From Sphingobium jiangsuense (GTDB lineage Bacteria; Pseudomonadota; Alphaproteobacteria; Sphingomonadales; Sphingomonadaceae), in assembly GCF_014196495.1 (NCBI RefSeq), contig NZ_JACIDT010000002.1, positions 310,001 to 374,000 of the forward strand: a DNA stretch of 64,000 nt, written 5' to 3'. Positions 59,013 through 64,000 of this stretch are shown here, in pieces. The notes beneath the pieces were generated by a model, which saw only the letters and a program-made list of their open reading frames with translations, made no database searches and was not told the origin of the DNA. Positions within the stretch are counted from its first letter, which is position 1. Each line of letters begins with the position of its first letter. The position numbers and the translations under genes are program-made.

Positions 59013-60208
59013 GCTTCCGGCTTCCATGCTCCATAGGCGTTCCACGCGGCGGCGCGGCCATGATCTTCCTGCGCGCCTTCGGCGGCCTGCGGGAAGATGG
59101 TGCGGTCCACCACCGCCAGCACGCGGGCGGTGAACTGGCTGTCAGGCGGGAAGCCCGCTTCCTCCATCACCTTCTTCAGATCGAGCGCGTGCATCGCCGA
59201 CCAGAAAGGCTCGTTGTTGTTGAACGCGTCCCAATCCCGGATGAACTGTTCGTACAGCGGCATGTCGTCGCTATATTGCGGCTGTTCCAGATGGAACATC
59301 AGCCCGCCCGGCGCCAGCACGCGCGCGCTTTCGCGGATGACCTGCGGCAGCGCCTTGCCGGACAGCTCGTGCAGGAACATCGTCGTCTGCACCCAGTCGA
59401 AATGGCCGTCGGGAAAGCGGCTCATATCCTCCGCGTTCATCTGGATGAAGGTGATGTTGGTCGCGCCCAGCGCCTGCGCGCGCGCATGGGCATAGCGCAG
59501 CACGGCGGCGGCGGTGTCGATCGCGATCACCTCCGCATCGGGGAAGGCGAGGGCGAGCGGCACGATATTATGGCCGACCGTGCAGCCCAGATCGAGGATG
59601 CGACGGGGCGTCCAGCCGGGCCGCTCCCTGCGTATCCATTCGACCAGCGCCTGCCCGCCGCCGTCGGACAGCGCGCCCAGCCCGCCGCCGGTGGTGGCGA
59701 ACAGGCCGCTGTCGTAATTGGCGCCCGCAGACATGTCGCCGGGCCGTTCCTCGCCCTGATAGTTGCCGGGCATGCAATGGATGTCGGCCGCGTCCATATA
59801 ATGCGGTGCCGGCAGGCCGGGGTCGAGCTGGAGCGTGTCGCGCCCTTCGTTGAACTGGCGCACCTTCGCCGAAAGCTCGTCGATCTGGCGCAGCGTGATG
59901 GAGCGGCCGTTCTGCTGGCGCATCTCCATCGAATTGCGCTTGAGCGCCGACCAGTATCGGTGCCACGGGTCCTCGTTCATCGCGTCGCGGATTTCGAAGC
60001 GGTCGGCCGGGTCGCGGCCATGCTCCTCGCGAAAGGCCGGAAGGACGCGGCTGTCATAGGCGATTTTGTTGCCGATGCCGATCGTGCCCGCCAGATATTT
60101 GTTGAACGCGGTCAGGAAATTATAGCGCGCGGCCTCGTCATGGCTCGGCGTCGGAAACACCGCATGACGGGCGACGGCGGTATAGGGCGGGGGTACATCC
60201 TGTTTCAT
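59009..60208 (-). CDS. Class I SAM-dependent methyltransferase
   Basis: A 399-residue methyltransferase with an extra N-terminal helical region (residues 1-180) and a Rossmann domain: RRILDLGCTVGHNIVPLALAFPDAEVIAIDTAAAVLRYA (motif I near residue 205), FIQMNAEDMSRFPDGHFDWVQTTMFLHEL and VLAPGGLMFHLEQPQY. Methylation in a degradation operon could protect or tag an intermediate, or the fold could do other chemistry. The operon position makes a direct metabolic role likely; the acceptor is unknown. Confidence 0.9.
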   Translation of the reverse strand: MKQDVPPPYTAVARHAVFPTPSHDEAARYNFLTAFNKYLAGTIGIGNKIAYDSRVLPAFREEHGRDPADRFEIRDAMNEDPWHRYWSALKRNSMEMRQQNGRSITLRQIDELSAKVRQFNEGRDTLQLDPGLPAPHYMDAADIHCMPGNYQGEERPGDMSAGANYDSGLFATTGGGLGALSDGGGQALVEWIRRERPGWTPRRILDLGCTVGHNIVPLALAFPDAEVIAIDTAAAVLRYAHARAQALGATNITFIQMNAEDMSRFPDGHFDWVQTTMFLHELSGKALPQVIRESARVLAPGGLMFHLEQPQYSDDMPLYEQFIRDWDAFNNNEPFWSAMHALDLKKVMEEAGFPPDSQFTARVLAVVDRTIFPQAAEGAQEDHGRAAAWNAYGAWKPEA

Positions 60209-61260
60209 ATCAGTCCCTCCTTGGAAAGACGGTCGATCACCTGTTCCTGCACTCTGAGGAAATGGTCGCGATCCGGCGTGACGAGCGCCCCGTCGGCGAT
60301 CAGGCTGTCGGCCGGTTGGGGCGAGGGGCCGCCATAGACCGGCGCGAACAGTTCCAGCCGCTGGCGCGCGAGGAAATTGGTCATGCCCGGCTTGCGACGC
60401 TGCGCCCGCAAGGCGCTGACGTCAAGATCGGCGAAGGCGGTGAAGGTCTCGCCGGGGCCGGCCTCCGCCAGTGGAACGCCCTTATAGTCGATCACCACCG
60501 AATGGCCGTCCGCCGAGGCGAGCGGCATCGCCGTGCCCTCTATCCCCGCGGTGTTGGCGGAGACGACATAGGCGATATTCTCGAACGCGCGGGCGCGCCT
60601 GGCGATCTGCTTCGGCGTCGCGAGGGGCGATCCGATTTCCGAAGAGGAGTGGACGAATATCTCCGCCCCGCGCAGCGCGTGCGCCCGCGCGATCTCCGGA
60701 TAGAGGATCTCCTCCGAAGCGATGGCGGCCAGATTGCCGATCTCCGTCCGCGCCACCGGGAAAACGCCGTCCAGCCCGTAAATGTCCAGATATTTCGACC
60801 AGACGTCATGCGGCGTCGGCGCGAACATCGAATTCAGCCGGCGATAGCGCAGCACGACCTTGCCCGAAGGCGCGACGACGAAGCTCGTCTGGAAATAGAG
60901 GCGGGGAAAATGCGGGTCGCGCTCATAGGCATTGCCCGCCAGATAGAGATTCTGCGCGGCGGCGACCTCGCCCAGCGCCTCATATTCCGGCCCGTCCATG
61001 TCCAGCGCCGCCTTTTCGGCAAAATCGGGGATGGAGATGCGGCCGGGATAGCTGGTCAGGAAATATTCCGGCAGCACGGCGAGGCGCACCGGACTGCCTC
61101 CATATTGCTGGATGAAGATGGAGGATGCGCGCAGTTTCGGGCCGATCTCGCCGATCATCGCGAGCATCTGCGCGCTCGCCGCCGCGCGGTCGGGCAGGCT
61201 CTCCACCGATCGGGCGGCTATCTGGAGCGCGAGCGCGGCATAGGGCTTGATCGCGGTCAT
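60205..61260 (-). CDS. Nitrilase-fold protein lacking the catalytic cysteine and lysine
   Basis: A 351-residue protein of the carbon-nitrogen hydrolase fold. The Glu is kept (E65 in VLPEYF), but the Lys position is Arg (R141 in LRYRRLN) and the Cys position is Ser (S182 in AAIASEEILYPEIARAHALRGAEI, canonical form ICYDxxFPE). No cysteine occurs anywhere in the protein. The fold is otherwise intact. It is therefore either a non-catalytic partner or an enzyme with changed chemistry. It is coupled to the methyltransferase (4-bp overlap) and follows the FAD oxidase by 3 bp. Confidence 0.88.
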   Translation of the reverse strand: MTAIKPYAALALQIAARSVESLPDRAAASAQMLAMIGEIGPKLRASSIFIQQYGGSPVRLAVLPEYFLTSYPGRISIPDFAEKAALDMDGPEYEALGEVAAAQNLYLAGNAYERDPHFPRLYFQTSFVVAPSGKVVLRYRRLNSMFAPTPHDVWSKYLDIYGLDGVFPVARTEIGNLAAIASEEILYPEIARAHALRGAEIFVHSSSEIGSPLATPKQIARRARAFENIAYVVSANTAGIEGTAMPLASADGHSVVIDYKGVPLAEAGPGETFTAFADLDVSALRAQRRKPGMTNFLARQRLELFAPVYGGPSPQPADSLIADGALVTPDRDHFLRVQEQVIDRLSKEGLI

Positions 61261-61263
61261 CGC

Positions 61264-62823
61264 CTACAGCCCCAGGCTGCCGGGGTTCATCAGCCCCTTC
61301 GGATCGACCGCCCGCTTCACCGCCTGCAAGATCGCCCAGGCGCGCGGATCGCTCGCTTCCTTCAGCGGATAGGCGCGGGCGATCTGCAAATGGGTGGCGT
61401 CCAGATCGCGGAAGATGCGGATGATCTCGCCGCGCAGCCGGTCCACCACCGCGCGCGAGGCAGCATTGGCCGGGAAGCGGTTCAGTTTGGCGAGATGGTC
61501 GGCCTCCAGCGACCGGCAATGAATATCCTCCAGCGCGTCGGGCCAGAAAAACACCGGCTCGATCAGGCAGGTGGAACGGCTGACGGCGGCCAGCATCGCC
61601 CCGGCCGCGACGCCATGGGCCTCCATCTCTGCGCGATTGGCGTCGAACAGCGCCTGAATGCGGTTCCACCCCTCGACCAGGCGGCTGTGGGGCAGGAAGC
61701 CGTGGACCGGCACCCAGCGCTCGCCGTCCGGACCCACCATCGAATTGACCGGCGGGAAGGGGTTGGCGCGCAATATCTTGGGGATGCTGTTCTCGATCGT
61801 CTTGCCGCCATGCTTCACGGCGATCGCCTCTATCGCCTTCATGTCGGCATCCACCGCGCCCTGATGGCGCCCCTCGCAGATCAGGTGGAGGGAGAAGGGC
61901 ACATCATCGAGGAAGGACCGGCCCGCCGCGACCACCTTCGCGCCTTCCTTCAGCGCCTTGAAGACGGAGCCCTGCGCCTTCATCATGTTGACCAGCGACT
62001 TGGCGTCCTTCGTCAGGCTTTCCCGCTTCATCCGCTGCGCCTGAAGATAGGGATCGAAGCCGAAACTCTCGGTCGCCAGCCCTTCGCGCGCGATCTCGCT
62101 CATCGCGCCGAAATAGGCGGTGGCGTCGGGGAAGGAGAAGGAGCCGTAGGCAAAGGCCGTGCCTTCGCGCACCAGTTTCAGCGTGACCGTAGCCTTGACG
62201 CCCAGCGCGCCGCAATCGGCGGCGAACAGGCCGGTGATGTCGGGGCCGAACGGGCGGAAGAAATCGCTGCCCGTCGACAGGATCGAGCCGTCGGCCAGCA
62301 CCACCTCGAACCGCAGCGCGGCGTCCACCACCGTGCCGCCCGCCGCGCCCCAGAACACGCCGTTCTGGCTCATCCCCCCGCCCACGGTGGCGTTGATGCC
62401 CGACAACGTGCCCCATGCCAGCGCGCGCAGGCCCTTCGGTTTCAGCGCGCGCTGGAGCTTGTCCCAGGTGCAGCCGGCCTCGACCGTGGCGGTCATGTCC
62501 TCTTCGTTAATGGTGAGAATGCGGTTCATCGCGCCGGTGTCGATCAGCAGCGCGCCCGCCTCGCCCGGCAGATAGCCGCTGGTATAGCTCATGCCGCCGC
62601 CGCGCGGAACGATGGCGACGCCCGCGGCGGTGGCGGCGGCCACGCCGCGCGCCAGCATTTCCGTGTCGGACGGGCGGAACACCGCCAGCAGATCGGGACC
62701 GTTGCTGAAAACATCCTGCGCATAATAGCGCAGCTCGGCCGCGTCGGTGATCAGCGCGGCGGTGCCGACGGCCGCCGATATCGTGGAAAGCAGGGTATCG
62801 GGCGCGGAAGCAAGGGTGGTCAT
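61264..62823 (-). CDS. FAD-linked oxidoreductase (vanillyl-alcohol-oxidase/GlcD superfamily)
   Basis: A 519-residue PCMH-type flavoprotein: AVFRPSDTEMLARGVAAATAAGVAIVPRGGGMSYTSGYLPGEAGALLIDTGAMN (FAD pyrophosphate loop, near residue 75), EEDMTATVEAGCTWDKLQRALKPKGLRALAWGTLSGINATVGGGMSQNGVFWGAAGG and the C-terminal AVDPKGLMNPGSLGL typical of the family. It oxidises an alcohol, hydroxy acid or phenol side chain. It lies 1 bp after the transporter gene, so it probably acts early on the imported compound. Confidence 0.9.
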   Translation of the reverse strand: MTTLASAPDTLLSTISAAVGTAALITDAAELRYYAQDVFSNGPDLLAVFRPSDTEMLARGVAAATAAGVAIVPRGGGMSYTSGYLPGEAGALLIDTGAMNRILTINEEDMTATVEAGCTWDKLQRALKPKGLRALAWGTLSGINATVGGGMSQNGVFWGAAGGTVVDAALRFEVVLADGSILSTGSDFFRPFGPDITGLFAADCGALGVKATVTLKLVREGTAFAYGSFSFPDATAYFGAMSEIAREGLATESFGFDPYLQAQRMKRESLTKDAKSLVNMMKAQGSVFKALKEGAKVVAAGRSFLDDVPFSLHLICEGRHQGAVDADMKAIEAIAVKHGGKTIENSIPKILRANPFPPVNSMVGPDGERWVPVHGFLPHSRLVEGWNRIQALFDANRAEMEAHGVAAGAMLAAVSRSTCLIEPVFFWPDALEDIHCRSLEADHLAKLNRFPANAASRAVVDRLRGEIIRIFRDLDATHLQIARAYPLKEASDPRAWAILQAVKRAVDPKGLMNPGSLGL

Positions 62824-62824
62824 G

Positions 62825-64000
62825 TCAATTCCCTGAACGAAGTGCCTTGAGGTCGGGATAGCGGCCCAGCGCCAGCAGCAGCGCGCCGCCGGCCAGGAAC
62901 GTCACCATCGCGACGGAGAGGATGAGGTCGTAGTTGCCGGTCGAGTCGCGGACCATGCCGTAGATGATCGGCGAAATGGCCGAGCCGATGGCGAAGGGCA
63001 TATAGAGCACGCCATAGATGCGGCCATAATGCGCCATGCCGAAATATTTGGCGGCAAGATAAGCGATGACGTCCGATTCCGTGCCCGCTGCAAAGCCGAG
63101 CAGGAAGCCGCCGACGATAACGTGGCTCAAATCGGCCTGCGTGCCCATCAGCAGCCAGCAGGCCAGCGCGGGCAGCAGCAGTGCGGGAAAGGCGACGCCG
63201 GGTGCCCAGAAGCGGTCGAACAGGAAGCCGACGAGCAGCCGCCCGGTCAGGATGCCGATGGCGACCACGCCCAGCACGCTTGCCGCCACTTCCGCCGAAA
63301 AGCCGTGCATGCCGACGATCTGCGCGATGTGGATATGGGCACCGCCATAGGCGAAGGCGGTCAGCAGGATCGAGGAGAGCAGCACCCAGAAGCGATAGCC
63401 GCCGACCGCCTCCCGCAAGGTGATGCCGATGATTGCGCCGCTGGCGTCGGCCACGCCTTCGGGGCATTCGTCGGGGCGCGGCTCGCGGAACCAGAGGAAG
63501 CCGAGCGGAATCGCGATGAACAGCGGCAGCAGCGCCACCACCGGGAAGGCCATGCGCCAGCCGCCCGCCGAGATTGCCTTTTGCGCGATCTGCGGCACGA
63601 CCATCGCGGCGAGGCTGGTGCCCAGCAGCATGATGCCGAGCGCGAGCCCGCGATGGCGGTTGAACCACATGCTGATCGCCCGGCTCCACGTCACCGGGGT
63701 GGAACCGATGCCGATCGCGCCGAGCACCGCCCAGAACAGCAGATAGCCGATCTTGGATGCGGGCAGGAAATAGAAGGAGCCGAAGATCACGCCGAACAGG
63801 AACAGCGACCAGAGCGCGACCGGGCGCACGCCGAATCGGTCGGACAGGCCGCCATAGACCGGGGCGAGCAGCGCGGCGATGATGCCGAAGACAGTCACCC
63901 CCGCGCTGATGGCGGCGAAATCCCAGCCGAATTCCATGCTGATCGGGCCCATGACGAGGGGCAGGACGTTGAAGGGAATGGGCGAGGCCCCGCAGGCCAC
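62825..64000 (-). CDS. MFS transporter, N-terminus cut by window edge
   Basis: At least 391 residues of a major facilitator with about eleven visible membrane helices. The loop 2-3 motif is GGLSDRFGVRPVALWS, and MWFNRHRGLALGIMLLGTSLAAMVVPQI resembles monocarboxylate/oxalate-formate-type transporters. The C-terminal half has TGRLLVGFLFDRFW. The true start lies beyond position 64000. It leads the operon with the FAD oxidase and nitrilase-fold genes and is the probable inner-membrane importer of the substrate. Confidence 0.92.
   Translation of the reverse strand: MACGASPIPFNVLPLVMGPISMEFGWDFAAISAGVTVFGIIAALLAPVYGGLSDRFGVRPVALWSLFLFGVIFGSFYFLPASKIGYLLFWAVLGAIGIGSTPVTWSRAISMWFNRHRGLALGIMLLGTSLAAMVVPQIAQKAISAGGWRMAFPVVALLPLFIAIPLGFLWFREPRPDECPEGVADASGAIIGITLREAVGGYRFWVLLSSILLTAFAYGGAHIHIAQIVGMHGFSAEVAASVLGVVAIGILTGRLLVGFLFDRFWAPGVAFPALLLPALACWLLMGTQADLSHVIVGGFLLGFAAGTESDVIAYLAAKYFGMAHYGRIYGVLYMPFAIGSAISPIIYGMVRDSTGNYDLILSVAMVTFLAGGALLLALGRYPDLKALRSGN

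Noticed and set aside
60262-62850. 862-codon open frame on the plus strand
   Set aside because: Antisense to the FAD oxidase and nitrilase-fold genes, both of which show clear family motifs; the plus-strand product is low-complexity.

Overview
The window looks like chromosomal DNA of a sphingomonad (Alphaproteobacteria, Sphingomonadales). GC is high throughout. Start and stop codons overlap in long coupled operons. Typical companions are present: a NodT-type efflux outer membrane factor, a TonB-dependent receptor, Tat-type DRRT leaders on periplasmic enzymes, and TlyA, UbiK and YbjN neighbours. This assignment rests on gene content only. I saw no rRNA, CRISPR, transposase or phage gene; one tRNA (Gln, TTG) is present.

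Layout. 1-2815: glutathione-dependent formaldehyde oxidation (S-formylglutathione hydrolase, cut by the window edge; a VOC protein; class III alcohol dehydrogenase) with a divergent LysR regulator. 2853-8354: housekeeping genes (DsbD-like reductase, TlyA methyltransferase, TspO, UbiK, YbjN, ProC). 8355-11000: a structured repeat, a MarR regulator, tRNA-Gln, remnants of a GMC oxidoreductase and a TetR regulator, and a BtuF-like binding protein. 11265-14466: three Tad-type pilus genes. 14531-19279: a MacAB-NodT-type tripartite exporter. 19564-22131: a nitric oxide response group (NsrR, truncated globin, DUF1971 protein, flavohaemoprotein) with NsrR-like dyads. 22335-23501: a MetB-type enzyme.

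24018-33442 is a complete-looking non-phosphorylative L-rhamnose pathway of the diketo-hydrolase type. It has L-rhamnose dehydrogenase, rhamnonolactonase, rhamnonate dehydratase, keto-deoxyrhamnonate dehydrogenase, diketo-deoxyrhamnonate hydrolase and RhaT, arranged divergently around an IclR regulator. lutABC, which burns the L-lactate product, sits in the left-hand operon. 33491-46542 is a second catabolic block: LysR, amidohydrolase, MhpA-like flavin monooxygenase, HbpS/GlcG protein, extradiol-type dioxygenase, FAH hydrolase, TonB receptor, metallo-hydrolase, two alpha/beta hydrolases and a GH1 beta-glucosidase. This fits uptake and breakdown of an aromatic (perhaps plant) glycoside; next to rhamnose genes, a rutinoside-type compound is conceivable.

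47190-64000 is the most interesting part: three tightly coupled transcription units. The leftward unit carries a two-domain alpha/beta hydrolase, a DUF3598-like protein, LeuC/LeuD-type hydro-lyase subunits, an HMG-CoA-lyase-family lyase and a class III CoA-transferase. The rightward unit carries an isochorismatase-type amidase, two tandem PuuE-type deacetylase/imidase-like hydrolases, an aldehyde dehydrogenase and an exported VOC protein. A convergent unit carries an MFS transporter, an FAD-linked oxidase, a cysteine-free nitrilase-fold protein, a methyltransferase and two unknown proteins. A perfect 18-bp palindrome sits between the first two units. My reading (inference) is a route that opens a cyclic imide or amide, releases ammonia, hydrates a citraconate- or maleate-like acid and cleaves its CoA ester to central metabolites.

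A second notable signal is a pair of intergenic elements (8368-8501 and 19399-19567) whose stems differ in sequence but keep pairing. This suggests a structured RNA or hairpin repeat family.
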